Assembly: GCA_033238645.1 (NCBI GenBank)
Contig: BQXR01000006.1
Location: 150,538 to 214,537 of the forward strand
Source: Thiomicrorhabdus sp033238645
GTDB lineage: Bacteria > Pseudomonadota > Gammaproteobacteria > Thiomicrospirales > Thiomicrospiraceae
Length of the DNA: 64,000 bases
Direction: 5' to 3'
The notes below the pieces were generated by a model, which did no database searches, was not told the origin of the DNA, and was given only the letters and a program-made list of their open reading frames with translations. Shown piece after piece: positions 16,627 through 25,400 of this stretch (its first letter is position 1; every line of letters starts with the position of its first letter). The translations under genes were made by a program, and so were the position numbers.

Positions 16627-19548
16627 TTACAGCGTAATGATTTCAAAGTCAGAATCTGTTAATAACTCCGCGCCACCCGTATTGGTTAATACCGCTGCGG
16701 ATGCATTGTCTCCACTTAAGTAACGATCCGCGACCGTTCTTAACTCATCTAACGTCGTAGAGATCACACCATGGCGATATGCCATACGAATATCATAACT
16801 ACGTCCATAAAGTCCTTGATAGAATGCCTTTTTAACTTCGCCTGCTGGGGAGCCTGGTTTATCCATGGAACTAATCACATTTAAGATCGCTTCATCAACT
16901 TTCGCTTGAGTGGCATCAGAACTCATTAACCAATCTGTGGCTTTATTAAAATCTTCATAGGTCTCTAATAGACGTGGATCACGGTAAGAGTAGAAGACAA
17001 ACGCACTGGCTTCTGGATTAAAGCTGGCACCACCACCATAAGCCCCACCCTTCTCACGAATGATAGAGTGCAAGAAACCGTTACGCAGACAAGCAGCTAA
17101 TACAGCTAACTTTGGCGCATCTTCATGATCGGCCATAACGGCTGGGTAAGCTAAGGCACAGAAGTTAACCTGTGTACTGGTTACCCATGCCTGATTAATC
17201 GGTTGCTGTGTTGCCTCAATAGAAAATTTACTTGAGACAATATCTGAACTAGACAGCTTGCTCCAACTTGAGTCTAAGCCTGTTAGCGCAGAACTAAGAC
17301 CTGCTTCATCACTGATCACTAGTGCCTGTTTAGCCGATTGACAAAGCTTAGTTTGGATACCTGCCAGTCCATTAGCAAATGTCTCTAACGCCTCATCAGA
17401 AGCCTGAAGATCATCGTTTAAACTTTTAATATATTGAATACCAGCAAAACCAGAGCGTTGGAAGTTCCACTGAGCCGCAGGGGTAAAGTTCTGTGTTGCC
17501 GCCATCATCGCTAAACCATGACCATTACCTGTAATGCCATGGTCAACTGATGCTCTGATTTGACCGACTAAATCTTTTAAGCGAGCCAACTCATCAAAAC
17601 GCGCAGTATAGAGCGTATCCTCAATCAGACCCGCAATTTTATCTTGATGACAATTCAACGCCTTAGAGGAGAGCATAAAGTGACTATGACAGCCTTGTGG
17701 TGACTGTAACTTAGAGTGCACAGCAGAGCGCGCAGAGATACCACCAGAAATTGCAGCTTGATAGGATTGTGTATCAAGATAGTCCCTGCCACCACTACCC
17801 ACTTCTGGGAAGCAGCTATTAAAGAGAGGCATTAACACCTTTTCAGCTTCAGTCAGTTCTGGCAGATCAATAATGAGCTGCTCATAGGTTAATCCATTAC
17901 TGCCACACTGATAACTCGTCACGGGTACACTGCCAACCTTAGATGATGCAGCATGATACCTTTTAATTGTTTCAGGAATATCGTCTTTTGTGACCTCTGG
18001 CAAAAGATCAGGGTCATCAATCTGTGCCTGTCTCTCTTCTAGAGCAACCGCTTGATCAATAATAACCTGTTTTTCTGCATCGGTTAATTTAGCCTGTATC
18101 GCGGCTAACTTATCTTTTTCTGCTTGGTCTTTTTGTGCTGATAACTCGGTATCAGGCGTCATCGTTAAGCGAACACGATGCGGGTTATCAAGCAATAAAC
18201 TTTGTACCAAATTCGGTATAAACTGCGGATCTTTTACTTCATCTTCTAGCAGCTTCAAAGCGTGATCAGTATCAAGCAATGCAATAGGATCCCCTTCATG
18301 CAGTGCGCCAGGTAGTGCGTGTAGAATAAGCTGAAGACCATAAGGGTAACCATCCCCGCCGACTTCACGCTGCGATAACTCTAGTTGATGCAACATCGCC
18401 TCCACCTGAGACTGTTCAACCCCTTCTTTTACAATGCGTTGTAGCTCATCTAGAACCAACGTCTCAACAGCCACGGCATGCTCCGCTTCTGAACCTTGCA
18501 CACCCACAACAAAAGCCATCTCTTTATTAGACTCTTCAAATCCACACAGGGGTGAAGGCGCAGTACCTAGATCAGTCTCCTCCAAAACCATACGCAGAGG
18601 AGATGCACTATTATCTAATAACACCGCAGACAGTAGATGACCTCGCAAAATCTGAATAGGGTCTTTGTTTTCGCCCAATAACCAACCTAAGACAATATGT
18701 GTTTTCTGCTCAACACTCTCTTCATCTAAGGCATAGGTCGCACTGACCTCTTTAGGCGCAGTTAAACGTTGCTCTAAACCCACATGTACTTGTTTAACCG
18801 TGTCTTTGAAACGCTCCAAAGCAAGCACTTCGAACTCAGTCTGATGATCAATGGCAGAAATATCGCCATAGGTCATAAAGACCGCATTGGATGGATGGTA
18901 ATGGTTCTTATGAAAATCTAATAGTTGCTGATGTGTTAGATCAGGAATATCTTCTGGCTCACCACCACTGTTGTAGTGATAAGTATTGGTTGGATAAAGT
19001 TCCGCTGAAAATGCCTGCCATAAAGTAGAGATAGGTGAGCTCATAGCCCCCTTCATCTCATTAAAAACCACCCCTTTATAAGTTAAAGGAGAGTCAGAGT
19101 TAGTCATCTCTTCAAACTCAAAACGATGACCTTCTTGCGCAAAATCTAAAACATCTAAAGTCGGGAAAAATACGGCATCCATATAGACTTGTAACAAGTT
19201 CTGAAAATCTTTTTTATTCTCTGTCGCAAATGGATAGGCGGTCCAATCACTTGAAGTAAAAGCGTTCATAAAGGTATTTAGTGAACGACGGATCATCATA
19301 AAGAATGGATCCCGAACAGGATACTTTTCACTACCACAAAGTGTCGTGTGCTCCAGAATATGCGCGACACCTGTTGAATCCATTGGCACTGTTCTTAGGG
19401 CAACTAAAAACACATTTTGTGGATCATCTGCGGCCAAGTGATAGTGGGTAGCACCAGTCACTTTATGTTGATAATGCTCTACTGTTAGATTCAAAGAATC
19501 GATTGTATGTTGACCAATAAATTCAAATGCGGGATGCGATTTTGACAT
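16627..19548 (-). CDS. M16C insulinase-family zinc metallopeptidase (PreP-like)
   Basis: 973 residues, the usual length of presequence-protease-like M16C enzymes. The inverted zinc motif HILEH gives H63, E66 and H67, with the downstream metal-ligand glutamate expected in the FNEMKGAM region. Two homologous halves form a closed chamber that degrades peptides; the N-terminal half carries zinc and the C-terminal half contains the conserved KGGAYGGGA loop. No signal peptide is present, so it is probably cytoplasmic. It is a single-gene unit between terminators. Natural substrates in bacteria are not defined. Confidence 0.9.
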   Translation of the reverse strand: MSKSHPAFEFIGQHTIDSLNLTVEHYQHKVTGATHYHLAADDPQNVFLVALRTVPMDSTGVAHILEHTTLCGSEKYPVRDPFFMMIRRSLNTFMNAFTSSDWTAYPFATENKKDFQNLLQVYMDAVFFPTLDVLDFAQEGHRFEFEEMTNSDSPLTYKGVVFNEMKGAMSSPISTLWQAFSAELYPTNTYHYNSGGEPEDIPDLTHQQLLDFHKNHYHPSNAVFMTYGDISAIDHQTEFEVLALERFKDTVKQVHVGLEQRLTAPKEVSATYALDEESVEQKTHIVLGWLLGENKDPIQILRGHLLSAVLLDNSASPLRMVLEETDLGTAPSPLCGFEESNKEMAFVVGVQGSEAEHAVAVETLVLDELQRIVKEGVEQSQVEAMLHQLELSQREVGGDGYPYGLQLILHALPGALHEGDPIALLDTDHALKLLEDEVKDPQFIPNLVQSLLLDNPHRVRLTMTPDTELSAQKDQAEKDKLAAIQAKLTDAEKQVIIDQAVALEERQAQIDDPDLLPEVTKDDIPETIKRYHAASSKVGSVPVTSYQCGSNGLTYEQLIIDLPELTEAEKVLMPLFNSCFPEVGSGGRDYLDTQSYQAAISGGISARSAVHSKLQSPQGCHSHFMLSSKALNCHQDKIAGLIEDTLYTARFDELARLKDLVGQIRASVDHGITGNGHGLAMMAATQNFTPAAQWNFQRSGFAGIQYIKSLNDDLQASDEALETFANGLAGIQTKLCQSAKQALVISDEAGLSSALTGLDSSWSKLSSSDIVSSKFSIEATQQPINQAWVTSTQVNFCALAYPAVMADHEDAPKLAVLAACLRNGFLHSIIREKGGAYGGGASFNPEASAFVFYSYRDPRLLETYEDFNKATDWLMSSDATQAKVDEAILNVISSMDKPGSPAGEVKKAFYQGLYGRSYDIRMAYRHGVISTTLDELRTVADRYLSGDNASAAVLTNTGGAELLTDSDFEIITL

Positions 19549-19676
19549 ATTTTATTCCAAGATTATGAGTTGAATGCTCTGTAGCACAGATCTATAAAAC
19601 TTAACGTGTGTTTCTATATTCAGTGACACAAAACACTCTAAAAAAGAGTGCGTTATTAATACACATTGCTTAATAC

Positions 19677-19707
19677 AAAAAAGGCCATTCTAAGAACGGC
19701 CCTTTTT
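19677..19707 (-). terminator. Terminator of pnp
   Basis: On the minus strand GGCCGTTC pairs with GAATGGCC (one G-U) and is followed by six T. It ends 22 bases after the pnp stop. Confidence 0.85.
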
Positions 19708-19728
19708 GACTTAACAAATTAAAGAGTC

Positions 19729-21819
19729 TTACTCTTCAACTGCTTTGATCGATAATTTAACACGACCTTGCTTATCTACTTCAGTCAGTTTAACGCGAAT
19801 TTCTTGACCTTCTTTTAGATAGTCTTCAACGTTCTCAACGCGCTCATCTGCAATCTGAGAAACGTGAACTAGACCTTCACGACCTGGCATATAAGCAACG
19901 AAAGCACCGAAATCAACGATCTTCTTAACAACCGCATCATAGGTCTTACCAATTTCAGGCTCAGCCGTAATTTCAGCAATACGCGCAATAGCCATTTCTG
20001 AAGCAGCATCATCGTTTGAGGAGATTTTTACATTCCCTTCATCATCGATCTCAATCACACAGCCTGTCTCTTCAGTTAGAGCCCGGATAGTTGATCCACC
20101 TTTACCAATAATTTCACGAACCTTTTCAGGTTTCACTTTAACCATTGTGAAACGCGGTGCACTTGCAGCAACCTTCTGGTTAGAACAAGAGATAGCCGTT
20201 GCCATAGAGTCAAGAATCGTTAAACGACCTGCTTTGGCTTGCTCTAAAGCGAGACTCATAATCTCCTCAGTGATACCCGTGATTTTGATATCCATCTGTA
20301 AAGCTGTAATACCTTGATCAGTACCTGCAACCTTAAAGTCCATATCACCCAAATGATCTTCATCACCTAGAATATCTGAAAGAACTGCAAAACCAGTGTC
20401 TTCTTTAATAAGACCCATCGCAATCCCTGCAATAGGCGCTGCAATAGGCACACCAGCGTGCATCAACGACATTGAAGTACCACAAACAGATGCCATTGAG
20501 CTGGAACCATTTGATTCAGTGATCTCTGATACAACACGGATGGTATATGGGAACTCTTCTGCTGTTGGTAATAAAGCAGCCACACCGCGACGAGCAAGCA
20601 TACCGTGACCGATCTCTCGACGTCCCGGCATACCTACACGACCGCACTCACCAACCGAGAACGGAGGAAAATTATAGTGCAACATAAAACGGTCATGATA
20701 AGAACCTGCAAGGTCATCAACAATCTTAGCGTCTCTCTCTGTTCCAAGCGTTGTTACAACCAATGCCTGAGTTTCACCACGTGTAAATAGGGCTGAACCA
20801 TGAACTTCTGGCAAAAGACCCACTCTACAAGTTACTTGACGAACGGTCTTAGTATCACGTCCATCAATACGCGGCTCGCCTGCTATAACACGTCCACGGA
20901 CGATATCTTTTTGAAGCTTGCCAAAAACACCTTCTATCTCTTTCGTATCATAACCAGCGGCATTTTCAGCAGAAGCTCCTAGTTCACTAATTGCTTTTGC
21001 TTTTGCAGTATTCAATGCATCATAACGATCCATCTTATCTGCAATACTATAAGCCGCTTCAACATCAGTACGGATTAAGCTAAACACGGCATCTTTAAGC
21101 TCAATATTTTCAGCATCTGCTTGCCAGTTCCAGCTTGGTTTAGCTGCTTCAGCAGCAAACTCTGTAATGGCTTGAATCGCTGTTTGCATTTGAGCGTGAC
21201 CAAACATCACCGCACCTAACATAATCTCTTCAGACAGTTCAGACGCTTCAGACTCAACCATTAATACGGCATCTTTGGTACCAGCAACACTTAACTCTAA
21301 ATCTGAAGTTTGTAGATCATCAATACCTGGATTTAGCAGATATTGATTATCTTTATATCCGACAATTGCAGCACCAATAGGGCCATCAAAAGGCACACCA
21401 GAAATGGCTAAAGCGGCAGAGGTTCCCAACATGGCAGCAACCTCTGTACCCGCTTCTGCATCTAGCGCAACAACGGTTGCAATGACTTGAACTTCGTTTT
21501 TAAAACCTTTAGGAAATAGTGGACGGATAGGACGATCAATCAAACGAGACGTTAAAGTCTCCTTGTCAGAAGGACGTGCTTCACGCTTTAAAAAACCACC
21601 GGGGATTTTACCTGCTGCATAAGCTTTTTCTTGATAGTTAACCGTTAGAGGAAAAAAGTCCTGCCCCTCTTTAGCTGTTCTCGCTGCAACAACGGTTACT
21701 AAAATACGGGTATTACCCATACCAATCATTACAGCACCATCTGCCTGACGTGCAATTTCGCCTGTTTCCAAGGTAACTTCGTGTTTACCGTACTGGAATG
21801 ACTTAGTAATCTTAGCCAT
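19729..21819 (-). CDS. pnp: Polyribonucleotide nucleotidyltransferase (PNPase)
   Basis: 696 residues from ATG 21819, which has AAAGGA seven bases upstream; an ATG at 21840 lacks a site. PNPase is the trimeric phosphorolytic 3'-5' exonuclease of the degradosome. Two RNase PH domains, an intervening helical domain, a KH domain (REIIGKGGSTIRALTEETG) and an S1 domain (GREGLVHVSQIADERV) appear in order. It follows rpsO as in E. coli. The leader has a terminator and then a 17-base-pair hairpin, likely the RNase III site through which PNPase represses itself. Confidence 0.97.
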   Translation of the reverse strand: MAKITKSFQYGKHEVTLETGEIARQADGAVMIGMGNTRILVTVVAARTAKEGQDFFPLTVNYQEKAYAAGKIPGGFLKREARPSDKETLTSRLIDRPIRPLFPKGFKNEVQVIATVVALDAEAGTEVAAMLGTSAALAISGVPFDGPIGAAIVGYKDNQYLLNPGIDDLQTSDLELSVAGTKDAVLMVESEASELSEEIMLGAVMFGHAQMQTAIQAITEFAAEAAKPSWNWQADAENIELKDAVFSLIRTDVEAAYSIADKMDRYDALNTAKAKAISELGASAENAAGYDTKEIEGVFGKLQKDIVRGRVIAGEPRIDGRDTKTVRQVTCRVGLLPEVHGSALFTRGETQALVVTTLGTERDAKIVDDLAGSYHDRFMLHYNFPPFSVGECGRVGMPGRREIGHGMLARRGVAALLPTAEEFPYTIRVVSEITESNGSSSMASVCGTSMSLMHAGVPIAAPIAGIAMGLIKEDTGFAVLSDILGDEDHLGDMDFKVAGTDQGITALQMDIKITGITEEIMSLALEQAKAGRLTILDSMATAISCSNQKVAASAPRFTMVKVKPEKVREIIGKGGSTIRALTEETGCVIEIDDEGNVKISSNDDAASEMAIARIAEITAEPEIGKTYDAVVKKIVDFGAFVAYMPGREGLVHVSQIADERVENVEDYLKEGQEIRVKLTEVDKQGRVKLSIKAVEE

Positions 21820-21867
21820 GAAAATTCCTTTTGATTTCATTGTTATTCAATACTGATGATTGACTGA

Positions 21868-21929
21868 AACCTGAATCCCTAAATAGACTGTCAAAAAAGA
21901 TAAACAGTAGCCATTTAGGGATTCAGGTT
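21868..21929 (-). promoter_or_regulatory. pnp leader hairpin, probable RNase III processing site
   Basis: Arms 21868-21884 and 21913-21929 are perfectly complementary for 17 bases; after a small bulge ACTGT and ACAGT extend the stem to a 12-base A-rich loop. It lies about 50 bases upstream of the pnp start. In E. coli a comparable stem is cut by RNase III and then PNPase destabilises its own mRNA. Confidence 0.75.
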
Positions 21930-22070
21930 CATTGGTTTACAGACAAACATTACCAGTGAATTATTTAGTAATTTAACTCAGCTATTCTACCCTTTATTGC
22001 CTAATTGGCTAGGGATTTGTATCAATTTATTTGAGGATTAATGAGTAATATTTGAGGAGAATATTTGGGC

Positions 22071-22101
22071 AAAAAAAAACCCTGCTAGGCAGGGTTTTTT
22101 T
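22071..22101. terminator. Terminator after rpsO
   Basis: CCCTGC and GCAGGG around TAG, with nine A before and seven T after. It is symmetric, and partial readthrough into pnp is likely, as in E. coli. Confidence 0.9.
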
Positions 22102-22117
22102 ATTCAAACAATCTAGA

Positions 22118-22384
22118 TTACTTACGTAAACCAAGACGCTTGATAATAGATAGGTATCTTTGACCATCTTTTCTATGGATATAATCCAAAAGCTTACGAC
22201 GACGGCTAACCAAACGTAATAGACCAGTACGAGAATGGTTATCTTGCTTGTGAGTCTTAAAGTGCTCAGTTAGGTACTTAATACGTGCTGTAAGAAGTGC
22301 GATTTGTACTTCTGGTGAACCTGTATCACCTTCTTTAGTTGCGTATTCTGCAACAATCTTTGCTTTAACTTCTGCGTTAAACAT
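22118..22384 (-). CDS. rpsO: 30S ribosomal protein S15
   Basis: 88 residues, one fewer than the E. coli protein. The conserved GDTGSPEVQIALLTARI and HSRTGLLRLVSRRRKLLDY segments, which bind 16S rRNA helices 20-22, are intact. S15 is a primary binder in assembly of the 30S platform and commonly represses its own translation. It has its own promoter (22454-22459 region) and a leader of about 60 bases with GC-rich complementary segments, and is separated from pnp by a terminator. Confidence 0.97.
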   Translation of the reverse strand: MFNAEVKAKIVAEYATKEGDTGSPEVQIALLTARIKYLTEHFKTHKQDNHSRTGLLRLVSRRRKLLDYIHRKDGQRYLSIIKRLGLRK

Positions 22385-22453
22385 ACTTTATCTCCAAAAT
22401 CGGTTTTAATAATAAGCCCGCCTCCACAACCGATGATAGGAGCGAGCCGCGAC

Positions 22454-22481
22454 ATTATACATATTCCCTGTAAAAACACAA
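22454..22481 (-). promoter_or_regulatory. Promoter of rpsO
   Basis: On the minus strand TATAAT (22454-22459) preceded by TG and a weak -35 (TTGTGT) at 16 bases, followed by a GC-rich discriminator (GTCGCGGC) fitting growth-rate control. Confidence 0.65.
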
Positions 22482-22515
22482 TAGGCCAGTCCCTCTTAAA
22501 AAGGACTGGCCTATT
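22480..22515. terminator. 13-bp hairpin between the cyclic-nucleotide-domain gene and rpsO
   Basis: AATAGGCCAGTCC and GGACTGGCCTATT are perfect arms around a 10-base loop. The T-tail on the minus strand is interrupted (TTGTGTTTTT), so it is a moderate terminator for the upstream gene; it overlaps the rpsO -35 region. Confidence 0.65.
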
Positions 22516-22602
22516 TTCAACAACTAAATCTAAAACCTAGTCGTGACCTAATCATGATCTAATACTATACTAAATAGATCACTAATTTAGCTACCTTAGA
22601 GA

Positions 22603-23091
22603 CTATCGCTTACCAAACCCGTGTACATAGTGCTCCAGTACAGAGATATCATCTCCCATATTGCGTACTAGGTGATCTAAGCTCACAATTGCATTCTCTA
22701 AAATATTTACAGCAATAAATGGCTCTTCAACTTTTAAGCGTTCGTACATAGCGCGAGTAAGGATAAACAACTTAGCGCCTTTTTTAGTTGCACTCATTCT
22801 TAAATTACGTGGAGTACGATCAAAAAAGGACATTTCACCAATTAACTCTCCAACACCCTGCTTACCAACCGCTGTTGAGTCTGTATCGGTGCCTGTAAAT
22901 TGTACCTTGCCTTTAACAATAAAACCAAGTGACTCACCCACTTCACCCGCATCAGAGATAATTTCTCCCCCTTCAAACTGCTTATCTTGAAGGTAGTGAA
23001 TTAAGCGTTCAACTTCCTTCTTAGTCAAAGATTCGCAAATCATGTACTTTTGAAAAAACTCAAATAACTCATCGGTCGAAATTGATAACAT
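22603..23091 (-). CDS. Cyclic nucleotide-binding domain protein without DNA-binding domain
   Basis: 162 residues. A CAP_ED beta-roll is clear: glycines at GGEIISDAGEVGESLGFIV, and the phosphate-binding cassette-like GELIGEMSFFDRTPRN. The basic/threonine part of the cassette is RTPRN rather than the RxAT/S of CRP, so the ligand is uncertain. A C-terminal helical tail of about 45 residues replaces the helix-turn-helix of CRP. It starts 49 bases after the methyltransferase gene and lies between it and rpsO, interrupting the usual truB-rpsO neighbourhood. Function unknown; a stand-alone signal-binding module is likely. Confidence 0.8.
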   Translation of the reverse strand: MLSISTDELFEFFQKYMICESLTKKEVERLIHYLQDKQFEGGEIISDAGEVGESLGFIVKGKVQFTGTDTDSTAVGKQGVGELIGEMSFFDRTPRNLRMSATKKGAKLFILTRAMYERLKVEEPFIAVNILENAIVSLDHLVRNMGDDISVLEHYVHGFGKR

Positions 23092-23140
23092 ACCATCTCC
23101 TGAAGTAAACAGTTATTGCGATGTATTCACTATATTGAAC

Positions 23141-23995
23141 TTAAGTCGCAATGGGTTTCTGTGCAATGAATGAAGCCACGGGGCGTCCATCCGATAATTC
23201 ATCTATTCTATCAACAATAATTTGGTAACTATGGAAAATTTTACTTAATTCACCAAATTGTAATATAAAGTTAGGATTTTTTGGCGATCCAAAGGCCTCC
23301 GCACCCGTGACAAAGGTCTGATAGACAATATAACCACCGGGCATAATAGCTGCATCTATTTGACTAAATAGCTCTCGATTCAGGTAGCGAACAACCGTGA
23401 CCAGATCAAATTCAGCTTCTGGAAAACAGTCCGTTTTCTTTAGGTCACAGCACTTAAACTTAACTGAAGCACCGGAACTAGAAGCCAGTTGTTTAGCACG
23501 CTTTAAAACACGCGCCTCTTGATCAATCCCTGTAACCTGCCAACCTTGTTTGGCGATAAAAACAGCATCACGTCCGCCACCACAACCAAGATCTAAGGCT
23601 TTAGGGCGTGGTTTCTGTGCCTTAGGGTCTAAGCCCTGCTCAAAATAGTGTTCAACAAATTCAACCACTAAAGTGCTTGGCTTCCACAATACTTTAGACT
23701 CATTTCCTGAAACAACCTGACCTGGCAGACTTTGTGACCAATTCTGCATCGCTTCGACACTGTCTATTACTAGAGATCCATTGACCTCATAGCCCTTAGA
23801 GTCTAGAAAGACACTGGCAGCTTCTATCTCATCCTTATCTCCGACTAGGAATAACTTAGCAGGAGATGCTGGCAGTTCGTTTAAACGCACGGGGAGGTCT
23901 TGCCACTCTAAGCTGCTTGAATCTTTTAAGTGTGCTAGCTCAAAGCTGGCTTTGGGTCTTAAATCCAAAATACCGTCAGCCTGTGAAAAAATCAT
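23141..23995 (-). CDS. Class I methyltransferase with N-terminal rhodanese-like domain
   Basis: 284 residues. Residues 1-100 look like a rhodanese domain (ILDLRPKASFELAHLKDS, then LFLVGDKDEIEAASVFLDSKGY), but the loop that should carry the catalytic cysteine has none, so it is probably not a sulfurtransferase. From about 130 a SAM-binding Rossmann domain begins with ALDLGCGGGRDA (motif I), GIDQE (motif II) and DLVTVVRYL (motif IV), similar to TehB-type enzymes. ATG overlaps the truB stop by four bases, so the two are translationally coupled. Substrate unknown. Confidence 0.8.
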   Translation of the reverse strand: MIFSQADGILDLRPKASFELAHLKDSSSLEWQDLPVRLNELPASPAKLFLVGDKDEIEAASVFLDSKGYEVNGSLVIDSVEAMQNWSQSLPGQVVSGNESKVLWKPSTLVVEFVEHYFEQGLDPKAQKPRPKALDLGCGGGRDAVFIAKQGWQVTGIDQEARVLKRAKQLASSSGASVKFKCCDLKKTDCFPEAEFDLVTVVRYLNRELFSQIDAAIMPGGYIVYQTFVTGAEAFGSPKNPNFILQFGELSKIFHSYQIIVDRIDELSDGRPVASFIAQKPIAT

Positions 23996-24948
23996 GACTG
24001 CTCACACTCTTCAAATATTTTCTGTTTTGCTAACTCAGCAGCTTCTTTCGCTAAATGTAGATTAAAGACACGCTTTGCTTTTAACATCTGTTTTTTCTCA
24101 GACCACTCACCAACTGCAAAACACTCACCTTGATCATAAAGGCGTACTAATTCAGTTTCAGGTTTTGGATAATCCAACATTTGACCATGTTGAATCAAAT
24201 CTACCTCTTCCTTGGATAGATCCATTCTCGGAAGGTGTGTTAAGGCAATATCGATGGGGTGTATCGCAGCAAACTTCTGCTGTTCAATCTCTTCAAAAGT
24301 CAGCATATCGTCACCACTCAGATCACCTGTCTGTGTTCTATGCAAAGCGATTAGATGACCTACAGTACCTAATGCTAAAGCGATGTCTTCACCCAGTGTA
24401 CGAACATAAGTCCCTTTGGTACACTGAACATCAAAAACGACCCCCCCCTGCTCAAAAGAGATTAAGTTGAGTTTTTTAATGGTAATCGGACGTGCTGTGC
24501 GCTCTATTTCAATCCCTTGACGGGCATAGAAATAGAGTGGTTTACCCTGATGTTTTAAAGCGGAATACATTGGTGGAATCTGCTCAATATCACCGGTAAA
24601 CTGCTGAAAAACGACTTTGATATCATCTTCAGTCAATTCAGGTATTGGCAGCTGTTTAATAATTTCACCTTCCGTATCACCAGTGTCCGTCTGCTCACCC
24701 AGCTTTAAAGTCGCGGTATAGCGTTTATCAGAATCCAATAACAAACCAGAAACCTTAGTGGCTTCCCCTAAACAGATCGGTAATAAACCCGTTGCAAAGG
24801 GATCTAAAGCACCTGTATGCCCCCCCTTCTTGGCATTAAAGATACGCATAACTTTCTGCAAAATACCATTGGAAGACGGGCCTACAGGCTTATTCAAAAG
24901 AATAATGCCATCAATATGCTGCTTTGGAGGTCTTTTAAATTGAGTCAT
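23992..24948 (-). CDS. truB: tRNA pseudouridine(55) synthase
   Basis: 318 residues. TruB makes pseudouridine 55 in the T-loop of tRNAs. Motif GALDPFATGLLP holds the catalytic aspartate, and GTYVRTLGEDI and LLNKPVGPSSN are conserved; a C-terminal PUA-like domain follows (LVRLYDQGECFAVGEW). The segment SFEQGGVVFD (about 173-182) is encoded by a dispersed repeat copy with eight G, at a surface strand where E. coli TruB has different residues. It directly follows rbfA (stop to start adjacent) in the ancestral nusA operon order. Confidence 0.95.
   Translation of the reverse strand: MTQFKRPPKQHIDGIILLNKPVGPSSNGILQKVMRIFNAKKGGHTGALDPFATGLLPICLGEATKVSGLLLDSDKRYTATLKLGEQTDTGDTEGEIIKQLPIPELTEDDIKVVFQQFTGDIEQIPPMYSALKHQGKPLYFYARQGIEIERTARPITIKKLNLISFEQGGVVFDVQCTKGTYVRTLGEDIALALGTVGHLIALHRTQTGDLSGDDMLTFEEIEQQKFAAIHPIDIALTHLPRMDLSKEEVDLIQHGQMLDYPKPETELVRLYDQGECFAVGEWSEKKQMLKAKRVFNLHLAKEAAELAKQKIFEECEQS
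24441..24457 (-). repeat. Dispersed GAGCAGGGGG repeat, copy 5, inside truB (8 G)
   Basis: On the coding strand TTTTGAGCAG followed by eight G encodes F-E-Q-G-G. The homopolymer lies near the middle of the gene, where slippage would truncate TruB. Confidence 0.75.
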
Positions 24949-25311
24949 TTATGAATTTAATGCCTTATTAATGAGGTCTTCCATATGCTGTACATGCTCA
25001 GGAATATTGTCATAGTAAAAACGAACATGCGGCACAATACGCAAACGCAATTTTTTACCTATTTCAGATCTAAAAAAACCTGTGGCTTTTTCTAGTGCAT
25101 CTAAAGTCTCTTGAACTTCTGGATCACCTGCATTATGGCCAATTAAGGCAAAGTGTACTTTAGCAATACTTAAATCTTTACTGATCTTACACGCGGTAAT
25201 ATTAATATTTTGAAAACGTGGATCCTTTGCCTCTCGCAATAACATTTGCGACAAAGTACGTCTAATTTCTTGAGCCACTCTCGTAGGGCGGTTCACTGCT
25301 TGATTACTCAT
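24949..25311 (-). CDS. rbfA: 30S ribosome-binding factor A
   Basis: 120 residues, typical length. The single KH-type domain is recognised from RVAQEIRRTLSQMLL near the N-terminus, DPRFQNINITACKISKDL, and LRLRIVPHVRFYYD. RbfA helps mature the 16S 5' end and matters in cold adaptation. It lies between infB and truB; a terminator-like hairpin in the 89-base gap after infB may lower its expression relative to infB. Confidence 0.95.
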   Translation of the reverse strand: MSNQAVNRPTRVAQEIRRTLSQMLLREAKDPRFQNINITACKISKDLSIAKVHFALIGHNAGDPEVQETLDALEKATGFFRSEIGKKLRLRIVPHVRFYYDNIPEHVQHMEDLINKALNS

Positions 25312-25335
25312 TTTAAAACTTCTCTTTATAAATAC

Positions 25336-25358
25336 AAAATGCCCCAGCGGGGCATTTT
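25336..25358 (-). terminator. Hairpin between infB and rbfA
   Basis: AAAATGCCCC and GGGGCATTTT form a perfect 10-base-pair stem around AGC. On the minus strand the T-tail is short (TTTTG), so it is likely a partial terminator or RNA-stabilising hairpin inside the operon. Confidence 0.65.
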
Positions 25359-25400
25359 AGATGTCAGTAGAGCTTTGGTAGCCTATAAGGCCACCACGGC

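Noticed and set aside
18434..18640. Plus-strand frame within the M16C peptidase gene
   Set aside because: Shadow frame opposite a clearly conserved coding sequence.
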